Below, piece after piece: positions 17,643 through 25,806 of a stretch of DNA of 64,000 nt. The notes beneath the pieces were generated by a model. The model searched no databases. It was not told where the DNA came from and saw only the letters and a program-made list of their open reading frames with translations. The translations under genes and the position numbers were made by a program. The number at the start of each line of letters is the position of its first letter. The first letter of the stretch is position 1. The stretch lies in contig NZ_VSDO01000006.1 of assembly GCF_008084145.1 (NCBI RefSeq), positions 343,190-407,189 on the forward strand. Direction: 5' to 3'. Source of the DNA: Paenibacillus faecis. GTDB lineage: Bacteria > Bacillota > Bacilli > Paenibacillales > Paenibacillaceae.

Positions 17643-18644
17643 TTATTTCATCTTCACCGCCACTTTTCCTTTGGCCCGACCGGTTTTGAGATACGCCAGG
17701 GCCTCTTCCGTTTGCTGAAAATCATAAACCCGATCGATGACGGGCCTGATTTGATTCCGTTCAATCAAGTTGCTCAGATACGACAATTGGTTACCGCTAG
17801 GTTTCATAAAAAGAAAAGAATATTCCGCCTGGAACTTCGTTTCCAAGGCCGTTATTTTTCTTGCGGCGAAGGCGAGCAGCAGATTTTTCCACCACGCCAG
17901 CCCATATTCCCTTCCGAAACTGGCGTTGGGAACTCCCGCTACCGATACGATTCTTCCAAACGGTTTAAGAACTTGAAAAGACCGTTCCAAGACCGCTCCT
18001 CCCAACGTGTCATATACGGCGTCATAGTCGCGAAGCAAATCCGCGAAATCGTCCTGCCTGTAATTGATGATGCGATCCGCTCCCAAAGATTTCACCAATT
18101 CATAGCCGCTTTCGCTAACGGTTGTGGCGACATAAGCGCCCATCACCTTGGCCAATTGAATAGCGAAAGTGCCTACTCCGCCCGCCCCCGCGTGAATCAA
18201 TATCTTCTGCCCCATCTCCAGGTCCAACTTCTCGGTAAAGGCCTGAAGCGTGGTAAGCCCCACCAACGGAATCGTAGCGGCCTCGGCAAAGCTTAGATTC
18301 ACGGGCTTTACGGCGACCTCCTCCTCATTCACCGCAATATACTCGGCAAACGTTCCGATCCGGCTTTTTCGCGGTCTGCCGTAAACTTCGTCACCGGGCC
18401 CCAAAGCGGTGACCTTGGAGCCGACTTTTACGATGACGCCCGAGAAATCGTTGCCCAGGATCAGTGGAAAGCGATAGGGAAGAAGAAATTTCATCTTCCC
18501 TTCCTTAATCTTGTAATCGATGGGATTCAGGCTCGCGGCATGGATCTCGACAAGCACATCATGCTCCCCGATTTCAGGGAGGGGCTGGTTGGTCATGCGC
18601 AAAAGCGAATTTTCCCCATATTGATCAATCGTAAACGCTCTCAA
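17643..18644 (-). CDS. Zinc-independent MDR oxidoreductase (quinone oxidoreductase-like)
   Basis: 333 residues of the medium-chain dehydrogenase/reductase family: a GroES-like N-domain (FPLILGNDFSGVIVKVG) and a Rossmann domain with HAGAGGVGTFAIQLAK. Structural and catalytic zinc ligands are lacking, as in NADPH:quinone reductases. The reaction would be NADPH-dependent reduction of quinones or enals in the cytoplasm. The start is TTG at 18644 after AGGAGG. Substrate unknown. Confidence 0.88.
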   Translation of the reverse strand: MRAFTIDQYGENSLLRMTNQPLPEIGEHDVLVEIHAASLNPIDYKIKEGKMKFLLPYRFPLILGNDFSGVIVKVGSKVTALGPGDEVYGRPRKSRIGTFAEYIAVNEEEVAVKPVNLSFAEAATIPLVGLTTLQAFTEKLDLEMGQKILIHAGAGGVGTFAIQLAKVMGAYVATTVSESGYELVKSLGADRIINYRQDDFADLLRDYDAVYDTLGGAVLERSFQVLKPFGRIVSVAGVPNASFGREYGLAWWKNLLLAFAARKITALETKFQAEYSFLFMKPSGNQLSYLSNLIERNQIRPVIDRVYDFQQTEEALAYLKTGRAKGKVAVKMK

Positions 18645-18679
18645 TCGATTCCCTTCCTCCTACTTTATTTGTACGTTTA

Positions 18680-18706
18680 TAAAAGAAGCCCGGCGGTAGC
18701 CGGGCT
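18680..18706 (-). terminator. Terminator of the GH44 gene
   Basis: A perfect 8-bp stem, AGCCCGGC with GCCGGGCT, closes on four bases. On the minus strand it is followed by TCTTTTATAAA. It lies just after the glucanase stop. Confidence 0.85.
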
Positions 18707-18723
18707 GTGCTGTCCTGTCAGCT

Positions 18724-21700
18724 TCAGTTTGCGCTGAGAACGATATGGCAAGCGGTCAGTTTCGGAATCGTGTAAGTAAACCGATTATCCTCTATATTGT
18801 TAACCGGCTGACGCTCCGTGATCGCTGCGTTCTCGCCGTCAAACGCCCAGACGCGGGCCGACTTGTAAGTGGTTCCGCCGGCGATGTTAAAGCTCGCGTT
18901 CATTTCGAAATCATTGTTTTTGTTCAGCACGATCAGATGCAGATTATCGTCACTGTCCCGGTATACGGACCCGTAGACCGAACTGTTTTCGATATCGGAA
19001 GTTTCGGCTTTAACCTTTGTGTCGCCGAATTTGGAATTGTTGCCGTCATAGTCGTTGTACAGTCTCATCGCCAGAGTGATATACGTGGAAGGTTCGACCC
19101 CGCCCGTCATTCTCCAGAAATGAGCCATATATACGCCGTACTTGCCGTAGATCCCGAGGACGTCCGCCTGGGCAATCCCGCCGTATACGTTGTTTTCCGC
19201 GCCGTAGTTATATTCCGTAAACGCGAGCTTGGTTCCTGGATTGTACGTATCGATCGACTGCTGCAGTTTCGGAATCAGCGGGAAAAACTGACTGTGAAAC
19301 AGGAAGAAACGGCTGTTCGATTCGGAATAGCTCGGATCCCATAGCTGGCGCGGGGCCTGCATGCGGGCCAGATTCGTCGCCAGCACGTTGTTGCCATCTT
19401 TATCTTGAATCCGGTGTCCTCCCGCGGAGGTCTCCGGATACCAGTGGAGATCCAACACGTCGAGCAGACGCTTGCCCCCGAGCTTCTGGCCTTCCACCCG
19501 GAAATTGTCGAGATAGTAATCGACATACCATTCGTAATTGCCTTGCAATTGCGGCCAATCCGGAGCTGCTTGCATACTGTACAGGTCGTCGAAACCAAAG
19601 GTGGCCGGCCCGAAAATTTCAGCTTGCGGGTCCACCTTTTTGACCGCTTTGGCTGTCGCCAAACCCTTGCTCAAAACTTCTTCCGCGCCAGCCGGTCCCG
19701 GATGAATGTACTTGTGGTTATCAACCCACAATCCCGGCTCATTATCGAGCTCGTAACCGCGAATCCCCGTGGCCGTCGAAGCGTCCCCGTGTTTTTTCAC
19801 CAAGTAATTGACCATTTCATCCATGTATACCGCATCGTCGTTCGGATTTGGAGCCGCATCGAACGGCCCGCCTTTCTCCGGCTTCACTTCCACCCATCTG
19901 GATGAAGGCGCCTGTTCGCCATCACGCACATAACCGTTCGCATCCTTTGCCGCATATCCGGCAATCTGCAGCGAAGCGAGCGTGTATGCGCCGTATTGCA
20001 GCGATTTGTTGTGGAAGCCGCTGATCCCGATTCCCGGCTCCGTCGGTTTCTCGCTCCACGGCACACCGCCGTAGTAGTGAGCGACGTAATAATCGCTGTG
20101 GTAATTTTCGTCGGCGCCGGAATTCGAAGCGTTATTCTCCCAATTGTAAGTAGTTAGACGGTTTCCTCCCACACGGCGGGACGTCCATTTCTCCGTATCG
20201 GTCAAATCGTCGTTCGTCCCGTAAATGTAAGGACTGATCGGCGCTCGGTCTTTTGATGTATCCACGTCGATCCGCACGTCGAACGCTCCCGTCGGCGTCT
20301 TTGTCGTGTTTTGCGTCAAAAGCTCGGTCCACGCGCCGAGCGTCGCGTTCTCCTTGGCACGTACCCGGTAGGTATGCACGGAACCCGGTGCCAGGTTTTC
20401 GTGCGCATAGGACTTTTCCAGTCCATTGTCCTTAACTTGGCCGTCGACTTCAATGTCGTAACCGGTAATTTCCGCGTCCGGCGGAGCCCCCCAAGTCAAT
20501 TTAATGGACGTATCCGTCTTTGTCACCCGAAGGTTCACAGGTGCCGGAATCACTTGCTCCCCGGTTGTTTTGACCGTAAGAAGGCCGCTCCATGCGCTTT
20601 CCTGGCTCGCCGTTTTGGTCTTCACTTTGTACGTGTGGCGGCTTCCCGTTCTCAGCCATTTGTGGGTAAAGGAGGTCCCATTTACCTCGTGAGGGATGCC
20701 ATCGGCTTTAACCACGTAGGAAACCGCGCCATCCACAGGCTGCCAGGACAATGTGATTGTCGTATCCGCGGGACTTGCTGTGATCCCGGTTGGAGAAGAC
20801 GGCATATCCAACAGCTCCGGTTCTTCGCCCCAAACTCGCTTACCGTCCAAATAGGCGGTCACTTTTGTAGTAGCCACGGAGCTATTCGAGTCCGTAAACG
20901 AATAATCATTGCTTTGATCGAATGAAGGATAATCTTTTTTATAGATCCAGGTACCGATCGTAGCCGATCCGCCCGGACTCAAATTGCCGGCGTCCGGTTT
21001 AAAACCGAGTTCCAAATACGTGTCGGCTTTGGCGGAGGGAATCGGCATCGTGATAAATTGCGGAACTACGCTTTCTTTCGGTACCGTACTCCAAAAGCCG
21101 ATGTACAGCGGAATATCTTCGTCATCCACCGTAAAATAGTACCGGACCTTCAAATCGCTCAGTTTTATCGCCCGGCTGCCTGTATTCGTAATTTTAAAAT
21201 TCGGCCCCAGCGTGGATGTCGACAACTCCGTCGGGTTCCAGGAGACTTCCAGCTTAATGTCGGAAACCGGAGTAATGACATCGGATAGCGTTCGCGCCGT
21301 GACAACCGGACTCCAGTCGCTGGTCATTTCGGCATTCTTCGCCCGGATGCGGTAACTATGCTGCGTATCCGGCTCCAATCCCGCATGCTTATAGGTTGTA
21401 ACCGCTCCTAACTGAAGGACGGCTCCGTCCGCTTCCAACTCATAATACGTCGCGCCGGTGACGGAATTCCACTGCAAGGCGACCGAGTCTTTTTGCGGCA
21501 CGGCCGTCAAACCGGTTGGAACCGGCAGCGTTACCGGCCCTGTCCCGCCGCCTCCGACCGCAAACTTCGCCGCGCCGGCGAACCATTCGTTCACGCTCGA
21601 GCTCCAGCCCGAACCGAACACGCCGAAACTAACCCAATATTTCCCCTTGGCCAGTGTCCCCGGAACGTTCCAGACGACCGGCACCGTTTTCGGTTCACCG

Positions 21701-21996
21701 GCCACAACGTGTACCGGATCGATAATGATTCGGTCGACCGGCTGCAGGGAAGCGTCATAGATCCCCACATCGAGCATAAGCGCGCTCGACTCGGAGGATG
21801 TGACATGAACTTGAATCGTTGTGCTTGAACCCGGCTGGACTTCCCCGCTCTCGGCGGTCGCCGTTGCGGTAATTTCCGCTTTCGCCAAAGCCGTCCCCGG
21901 TTCAGCAGCGAAAAAGACGCTGCCAAACAGCATCAAGAACGCCAAGGTTACCGCAGTCCAACGCTTACTTGCAGACCATGCAATTTCTTTCTTCAA
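18724..21996 (-). CDS. Secreted modular GH44 endoglucanase/xyloglucanase
   Basis: 1090 residues. A signal peptide (about 1-38, ending near ALAKA) is followed by a beta-sandwich (about 40-148) and an FnIII module (158-236). A CBM3-like cellulose-binding module (about 246-395, with IGTWIYKKDYPSFDQSNDYS) and two more FnIII modules (400-478, 484-566) come next. The C-terminal GH44 catalytic domain (570-1090) carries the acid/base Glu753 in YELDNEPGLW and the nucleophile Glu928 in FTEYNYG. The protein would be exported to attack beta-1,4-glucans. The start is TTG at 21996, forced by an upstream in-frame stop. Confidence 0.92.
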   Translation of the reverse strand: MKKEIAWSASKRWTAVTLAFLMLFGSVFFAAEPGTALAKAEITATATAESGEVQPGSSTTIQVHVTSSESSALMLDVGIYDASLQPVDRIIIDPVHVVAGEPKTVPVVWNVPGTLAKGKYWVSFGVFGSGWSSSVNEWFAGAAKFAVGGGGTGPVTLPVPTGLTAVPQKDSVALQWNSVTGATYYELEADGAVLQLGAVTTYKHAGLEPDTQHSYRIRAKNAEMTSDWSPVVTARTLSDVITPVSDIKLEVSWNPTELSTSTLGPNFKITNTGSRAIKLSDLKVRYYFTVDDEDIPLYIGFWSTVPKESVVPQFITMPIPSAKADTYLELGFKPDAGNLSPGGSATIGTWIYKKDYPSFDQSNDYSFTDSNSSVATTKVTAYLDGKRVWGEEPELLDMPSSPTGITASPADTTITLSWQPVDGAVSYVVKADGIPHEVNGTSFTHKWLRTGSRHTYKVKTKTASQESAWSGLLTVKTTGEQVIPAPVNLRVTKTDTSIKLTWGAPPDAEITGYDIEVDGQVKDNGLEKSYAHENLAPGSVHTYRVRAKENATLGAWTELLTQNTTKTPTGAFDVRIDVDTSKDRAPISPYIYGTNDDLTDTEKWTSRRVGGNRLTTYNWENNASNSGADENYHSDYYVAHYYGGVPWSEKPTEPGIGISGFHNKSLQYGAYTLASLQIAGYAAKDANGYVRDGEQAPSSRWVEVKPEKGGPFDAAPNPNDDAVYMDEMVNYLVKKHGDASTATGIRGYELDNEPGLWVDNHKYIHPGPAGAEEVLSKGLATAKAVKKVDPQAEIFGPATFGFDDLYSMQAAPDWPQLQGNYEWYVDYYLDNFRVEGQKLGGKRLLDVLDLHWYPETSAGGHRIQDKDGNNVLATNLARMQAPRQLWDPSYSESNSRFFLFHSQFFPLIPKLQQSIDTYNPGTKLAFTEYNYGAENNVYGGIAQADVLGIYGKYGVYMAHFWRMTGGVEPSTYITLAMRLYNDYDGNNSKFGDTKVKAETSDIENSSVYGSVYRDSDDNLHLIVLNKNNDFEMNASFNIAGGTTYKSARVWAFDGENAAITERQPVNNIEDNRFTYTIPKLTACHIVLSAN

Positions 21997-22102
21997 CTCC
22001 TAACCCACTCCTGTTCCTCTTTGGTTTCTTTTGCGTTGCCGCGAGGAACATCTTAGCACGTTCGAATTTTGAATTTTGTATGGCAGGTAACAGATTTCCA
22101 AA

Positions 22103-22567
22103 TTAGTACATGAACTCCATCGGCGTAAATCGGATTCCGTTAACCGTCCTCTCCTTGTCGGTCTCCGTAAAACCAAGACGACGATAAAACGGAACGGCAA
22201 AGCGCGAGGAATTTACCGTCATCCGTTTGATATCCGGCAAGCACCGGTAACGCTCCTCCACGGTACGGAACAACCGGTTCGCTATCCCTTGCCGGTGGTG
22301 CTCTCGTTTTACGAATAACAAGAATATATGACTTTCTCCCATCGTGGCGATAACGCCGTTCCATTCCCCGTTTTCCTTTTCCTTACTCCCCCAAAAGTGG
22401 ATCTCCCCCCGTCTGAACCGCTCTAACACCGTCTCGTACGAGATGACCTGTTTAAATGCCTTCACACCCTCGTCGGTATACTCCGGAGCTTCGAATTCCT
22501 GGAATACGCTCCAGACCAGCTCGAGCGCTGGACGGATATCTTTTTCCTGCAGCTTGACGATTTCCAT
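22103..22567 (-). CDS. GNAT-family N-acetyltransferase
   Basis: 154 residues with the acetyl-CoA loop KREHHRQGIANRLF and a typical N-terminus (MEIVKLQEKDIRPALELVW). The ATG at 22567 is chosen over a longer reading because GGGGAGG stands six bases before it. The acceptor cannot be predicted from sequence. It stands alone, downstream of the YkuK-like gene's terminator. Confidence 0.85.
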   Translation of the reverse strand: MEIVKLQEKDIRPALELVWSVFQEFEAPEYTDEGVKAFKQVISYETVLERFRRGEIHFWGSKEKENGEWNGVIATMGESHIFLLFVKREHHRQGIANRLFRTVEERYRCLPDIKRMTVNSSRFAVPFYRRLGFTETDKERTVNGIRFTPMEFMY

Positions 22568-22624
22568 GTTCAACCTCCCCAAAATATTACTCCTATCATC
22601 CAGGGTTGAAGAAAAAAATGCAAT

Positions 22625-22661
22625 AAAAAAGAGGCGATGGCTAAGTCGCAGCCTCCGCCTC
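22625..22661 (-). terminator. Terminator of the YkuK-like gene
   Basis: On the minus strand GAGGCG pairs with CGCCTC and GGCT with AGCC in one interrupted stem, followed by TTTTTTATTG. It separates the YkuK-like gene from the acetyltransferase. Confidence 0.8.
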
Positions 22662-22684
22662 ATATTCCTATACCGCCGCGGTTC

Positions 22685-23263
22685 TCAAATCGAAACAACC
22701 TTGAAGGGATACGGTTTTTTGGTTTCGCGGTCCGCGATGCTTACCATTACCGACTCCGGCTTAACCCTTGCGATCAATCCCATCGCTTCAATGCGACCCA
22801 CCATTTCGGCCAGGTAGGCTGCGGTTTTGTTTTTCGGCCCGCTCCCGCCGTCAATATCCACGATAAACCGGATATCCGCGCCTTGTTCCATGTGCGGCAA
22901 AATGATATTTTCAAGGACGGCTCGTTCTTCATAACCAAACTGAGCAGCAATTTCTTGACTGAAAGAGGTCTCCAAGGACAGCTTTTCTTGAACGGAATAG
23001 ATTTCCCGGGGCAGGATCACCTGACGGCTGCATAACCAAGCTCCTTTTCCGACACGGTACACCACAATGTAACTGACGAATTTGGTATGCCCCGGATGCG
23101 TCTGTGCGTCGGTCGTGATCACGAGATCATAAACTCCCCTTGGATCGGCCGTGACGAAACGGGAAATCCGATTCAGCACATCGCTAAATTCCAGATCCTG
23201 CTCCGTCGTATTCCGGAATGTCGTTTCATGAATAAATGGGTATTGACGTGTTTTTCTTTTCAT
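22685..23263 (-). CDS. YkuK-like protein (DUF458, RNase H-like fold)
   Basis: About 192 residues. FIHETTFRNTTEQDLEF, the acidic strand YDLVITTDAQTHPGHTKFVSY and FIVDIDGGSGPKNKT match the DUF458/YkuK family, predicted to have an RNase H-like fold with acidic residues at the site. The ATG at 23263 has AGGTG six bases upstream; the frame is open 27 codons further but without a better start. Biological role unknown. Confidence 0.82.
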   Translation of the reverse strand: MKRKTRQYPFIHETTFRNTTEQDLEFSDVLNRISRFVTADPRGVYDLVITTDAQTHPGHTKFVSYIVVYRVGKGAWLCSRQVILPREIYSVQEKLSLETSFSQEIAAQFGYEERAVLENIILPHMEQGADIRFIVDIDGGSGPKNKTAAYLAEMVGRIEAMGLIARVKPESVMVSIADRETKKPYPFKVVSI

Positions 23264-23403
23264 GGGATTCACCTGTACTGCAAGGCTGGCTTCTTCCTTT
23301 CGCTTTGGATTTGACGGTCCTTGGATCGGACCGGATTTGCCCATCTAGCGGCAATGTTGGTTTTTTTATTCTTATGTTATTGTGGCCGCCAAGTGAACAG
23401 AAA

Positions 23404-23486
23404 TGTACCGAGCCGGATTCGAACCAGCGCGCTTTTTACGGACCAGATTTACAGTCTGGCGGTTTCAACCTCTCACCCATCGGTAC
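23404..23486 (-). tRNA. tRNA-Tyr (GTA)
   Basis: The acceptor GTACCGA pairs with TCGGTAC, with A73. The D-arm, a CTGTAAA anticodon loop (GTA), a long variable arm and the T-loop TTCGAAT are all present. No CCA is encoded. It is the last gene of the cluster in the direction of transcription. Confidence 0.88.
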
Positions 23487-23496
23487 ATGTTAAAAT

Positions 23497-23571
23497 TGGC
23501 AGGGGCCGTGGGCATCGAACCCACCTCAGTCTGCTTTGGAGGCAGACTCGCCGCCGAGGACATGGACCCCT
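23497..23571 (-). tRNA. tRNA-Trp (CCA) with aberrant D-arm
   Basis: The acceptor AGGGGTC pairs with GGCCCCT, G73 and an encoded CCA follow. The anticodon loop CTCCAAA reads CCA, and the T-arm is GTGGG-TTCGATG-CCCAC. The D-arm fails: two of four stem pairs are lost, and the conserved U8 and A14 are replaced by C. This could be a decaying second copy. Confidence 0.7.
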
Positions 23572-23584
23572 ATTTGGAGAAAAA

Positions 23585-23658
23585 TGACGTGGACGGGGCT
23601 CGAACCCACAAATCCCAGCGTGAAAGGCCGGTGTGTTCTCCAATTTCACCACCACGCC
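23585..23658 (-). tRNA. tRNA-Glu (TTC)
   Basis: The acceptor GGCGTGG pairs with CCACGTC (one G-U) and A73 follows. The D-stem is GTG/CAC. The anticodon loop CTTTCAC gives TTC, and the T-loop is TTCGAGC. No CCA is encoded. Confidence 0.85.
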
Positions 23659-23689
23659 ATGAAAACTGTGTGGATGGACTACGGTAAAT

Positions 23690-23752
23690 CGTGGCTTGGA
23701 GCGGGCTTGACTCCCGCTGATTTTTTACAGCTTGTGTTTCGTTCGGCCACCG
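23690..23752 (-). pseudogene. tRNA-like relic
   Basis: Between tRNA-Leu and tRNA-Glu, GTGGC and GCCAC arms enclose two hairpins. One has a TAAAAAAT loop. The other, GCGGG-AGTCAAG-CCCGC, has the size of a T-arm but a non-standard loop. GTGGCCGAACG resembles a class II D-arm. No full cloverleaf forms. Probably a decayed tRNA, but chance is possible. Confidence 0.3.
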
Positions 23753-23808
23753 TAACTAACCCGGCAAGTGACCGACTCACACTTTGCGAACCGTATGTTA
23801 TGTACTTT

Positions 23809-23898
23809 TGGTGCGGCCGGTTGGACTTGAACCCACAACCGAAGCTGACGCTTCACGGGTTTTTAAGACCCGCATGTCTGCCATTCCATCACAACCGC
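23809..23898 (-). tRNA. tRNA-Leu (TAA)
   Basis: The acceptor GCGGTTG pairs with CGGCCGC (two G-U), then A73 and an encoded CCA. The D-stem is ATG/CAT, and the anticodon stem CGGGT/ACCCG encloses CTTAAAA (TAA). A long variable arm and T-loop TTCAAGT follow, with one mismatch in the T-stem. Confidence 0.88.
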
Positions 23899-24112
23899 AC
23901 GGTAAGGATTCCCAATTATCGCACATACGTTCCCTTATAGGGGATCAAAAAAGACTACTCCCCTTCCAAGCGTTCCATTGAACCGGCCTCATTCAACTTC
24001 ATGAGCTGACGAAGGCAAGCACAAATGGACCACTTGCGAAGGTGCAAGCAGCCTTTTACGTACAAAACTATGGATCTACGGATCTGGATTCAGAACGGTC
24101 CGCGATTCACAA

Positions 24113-24313
24113 TCACGTTAGTACCGTTCCTCCTCCCTTCAGGATGATACGGACTAAACGCGGTACGTAAAAGCTACTCATAATCGGCTCGAGATAGGCC
24201 TCGTATAAGCCGGCCAACAACTCGTTATTCTCGCATTCGCGCCAATCCTGGCTGGACGGATGCGTCTCGTTGAACATGGTCTCGGCATAATAAGACGTAA
24301 AAAGTGTTTTCAT
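24113..24313 (-). CDS. Small hypothetical protein, 66 aa
   Basis: I do not recognise this protein. It begins MKTLFTSYYAETMFNETHP, has an acidic middle (DWRECENNELLAGLYEAYLE) and a basic hydrophobic end (VPRLVRIILKGGGTVLT). A strong promoter (24413-24441) points at it through a leader of roughly 95 bases, and AAGGGA lies near the ATG. It follows the tRNA cluster's 5' side, and nothing else on this strand would use that promoter. That is the main reason to regard it as real. Confidence 0.5.
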   Translation of the reverse strand: MKTLFTSYYAETMFNETHPSSQDWRECENNELLAGLYEAYLEPIMSSFYVPRLVRIILKGGGTVLT

Positions 24314-24412
24314 AACCTATCCCTTCCTTTCTTCGTAAATTTGTCGTACTTTCGTTATCCGATATTACTTTCATGCATTATCGCTTTAATGTTTTACCGT
24401 TTTACTGATTTG

Positions 24413-24441
24413 ATGTTATCACGGCTTTTTTTGGGTGTCAA
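24413..24441 (-). promoter_or_regulatory. Strong promoter for the 66-aa ORF
   Basis: On the minus strand TTGACA (24436-24441) and TAACAT (24413-24418) are exactly 17 bases apart. Transcription would run toward the short ORF at 24313 and the tRNA-Leu gene, so it could also drive the tRNA cluster. Confidence 0.7.
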
Positions 24442-24473
24442 CCCTTTTTTTACTTTTTTTCGATAACATAGAT

Positions 24474-24506
24474 GCAAAAAAGCCGCCGAGTTTCCTCAGC
24501 GGCCTT
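24474..24506 (-). terminator. Terminator of the short transcript from 24740
   Basis: On the minus strand GGCCGC-TGAG-GAAA-CTCG-GCGGC forms a nearly perfect stem followed by TTTTTTG. It lies 34 bases after the 51-codon ORF and well beyond the VOC gene's stop. Confidence 0.8.
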
Positions 24507-24539
24507 ATATCCAAAACGTATAGACATATTTTTGAATGC

Positions 24540-24695
24540 CTACGCAGTACCTATACGAATACAGAAGGATATTTCGAGCACTCCGCGTGAAGAGGATGAA
24601 GATCTATTCCGGGCACGAAGAAATAAGCGGCTCTCCTCATAAAGGGACCACTGTTCCAAGTTTGGAATTTCAACGAAAAACATCCGTGTTTTCAT
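24540..24695 (-). CDS. Possible small protein, 51 aa, in a short transcription unit
   Basis: Between a promoter at 24740-24768 and a terminator at 24474-24506 there is one ORF from ATG 24695. It encodes MKTRMFFVEIPNLEQWSLYE, a run of five serines, and a short C-terminus. GGAAAGG is about 12 bases upstream, further than ideal. No homology is recognised. The unit could equally be a non-coding RNA of about 250 bases. Confidence 0.35.
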   Translation of the reverse strand: MKTRMFFVEIPNLEQWSLYEESRLFLRARNRSSSSSRGVLEISFCIRIGTA

Positions 24696-24739
24696 CCTGG
24701 TTCACATCCTTTCCTGCACAGCTTCCATAATTTTTACCA

Positions 24740-24768
24740 GATTAAAGCAAGAGCCTGTTTTTTGTCAA
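24740..24768 (-). promoter_or_regulatory. Promoter of the short transcription unit
   Basis: TTGACA (24763-24768, minus strand) with TTAATC (24740-24745) 17 bases away, or TAATCT at 18 bases. It lies just past the VOC gene's stop and points at the 51-codon ORF. Confidence 0.6.
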
Positions 24769-24794
24769 GCAAAAAATAAAAATCCCCACTCTTC

Positions 24795-25553
24795 CTAGCT
24801 CATCATTTGAGCCACAATAATGCGATGGCCGTCGGGATCCAGCAGAGCCGCTTCCTTCAAGTCGGGAAAATAGCCGGGCTCCCCCGTCAGTTGAAACCCC
24901 TGACGCGAGATATATTCCAGCGCCACATCAAAGTGTTCCGTTTCGAAATATAAAGGCTCTGTGAATGCACCGCCATTCATAAAGCCGTTCCGATCAAGCA
25001 AAAGTGCGGCGCCATCTGCCATGGGAACCGAGTATATCGCTCCGCCTGCCGCGGAAGCATCATACGGGACGCCCAGCAGATCGGAATACCAGCGCGCCGT
25101 CTCCGGGATATGCTTCACATCCACAAACACCCCGCCTATTTTCGGCAAAATCGGACTTTCCGTTATGAATTCGGTATCCTCGGCCGGAGAAGCGCTCCAG
25201 CAAACCATCTGCGCATTTCCTTCGGGGTCGCGGAAATTGAAATACGCCATTGTTCCGTGATATTCCGGCTCAAGGATGGTCTCACCCTTCTCTAGGACGT
25301 ATCGGTAAGCTTCCTCCAAATTTGAGGTTTTGAACATGATCCTTGGCTTCATGCTTTCATCCCACTCCGGGTTTTGCCGGTTTGCCGTATTCGAATCAAG
25401 GATCAGATGAGTTCCCTTAAACTCAAACCAATACACGGGCCCGCCGTTAAGCCGCTCCTCAAAAACCGGAAGGCCTAACAAACGGCTGTACCATTCCGCG
25501 GATTTCCTTAAATCCGTTACATGGACGAATACACTGGCAATCCGGTTCTCCAA
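24795..25553 (-). CDS. Two-domain VOC family protein (glyoxalase/dioxygenase superfamily)
   Basis: 252 residues made of two vicinal-oxygen-chelate modules. The first starts IASVFVHVTDLRKSAEWYSRLLG, the second GGVFVDVKHIPETARWYSDLLG near residue 135. Each module ends with a predicted metal-ligand region (FRDPEGNAQMV and LLDPDGHRIIV). Such proteins serve as glyoxalases, dioxygenases or antibiotic-binding proteins. Nothing nearby indicates which. It has its own transcription unit. Confidence 0.85.
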   Translation of the reverse strand: MENRIASVFVHVTDLRKSAEWYSRLLGLPVFEERLNGGPVYWFEFKGTHLILDSNTANRQNPEWDESMKPRIMFKTSNLEEAYRYVLEKGETILEPEYHGTMAYFNFRDPEGNAQMVCWSASPAEDTEFITESPILPKIGGVFVDVKHIPETARWYSDLLGVPYDASAAGGAIYSVPMADGAALLLDRNGFMNGGAFTEPLYFETEHFDVALEYISRQGFQLTGEPGYFPDLKEAALLDPDGHRIIVAQMMS

Positions 25554-25724
25554 CGGGGAAATCGATGCGGATTCAAAGATGGCGCTTTCACGGTTCTTCA
25601 GTGGAAATCAACTCCTTCGGCTTATTTCATTAAGCTGATAAAATCCTATAAATTTGATCTAATTCTATCACAACTAAACCAAACCTTCCATGACTCCCCT
25701 CTTGGATCAGCACGATTGTCCGCA

Positions 25725-25762
25725 AATAAAAAAAGCCGCAAGAAAGGATATTCTTGCAGCTT
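25725..25762 (-). terminator. Terminator of the NmrA-like gene
   Basis: AAGC-GCAAGAA and TTCTTGC-GCTT arms with one mismatch close on six bases. The minus strand continues with TTTTTTTATTT. The rest of 25554-25806 shows no convincing gene. Confidence 0.8.
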
Positions 25763-25806
25763 TGATAGGTTGGATCTTACCACCTGCGGCACAAAACTCA
25801 GCCCAA

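Noticed and set aside
23497-23571. Reading the tRNA at this place as tRNA-Gly (TCC)
   Set aside because: The loop is CTCCAAA with T at position 33, so the anticodon is CCA (Trp). The AGGGG acceptor and G73 also fit Trp.
24536-24730. Plus-strand 64-codon ORF opposite the short transcription unit
   Set aside because: No ribosome site or promoter faces it. The minus strand has a promoter and terminator in this interval, so it is most likely an antisense shadow.
24795-25553. Possible fosfomycin-type resistance function for the two-domain VOC protein
   Set aside because: Fosfomycin resistance proteins are single VOC domains of about 140 residues; nothing specific to them is visible here.
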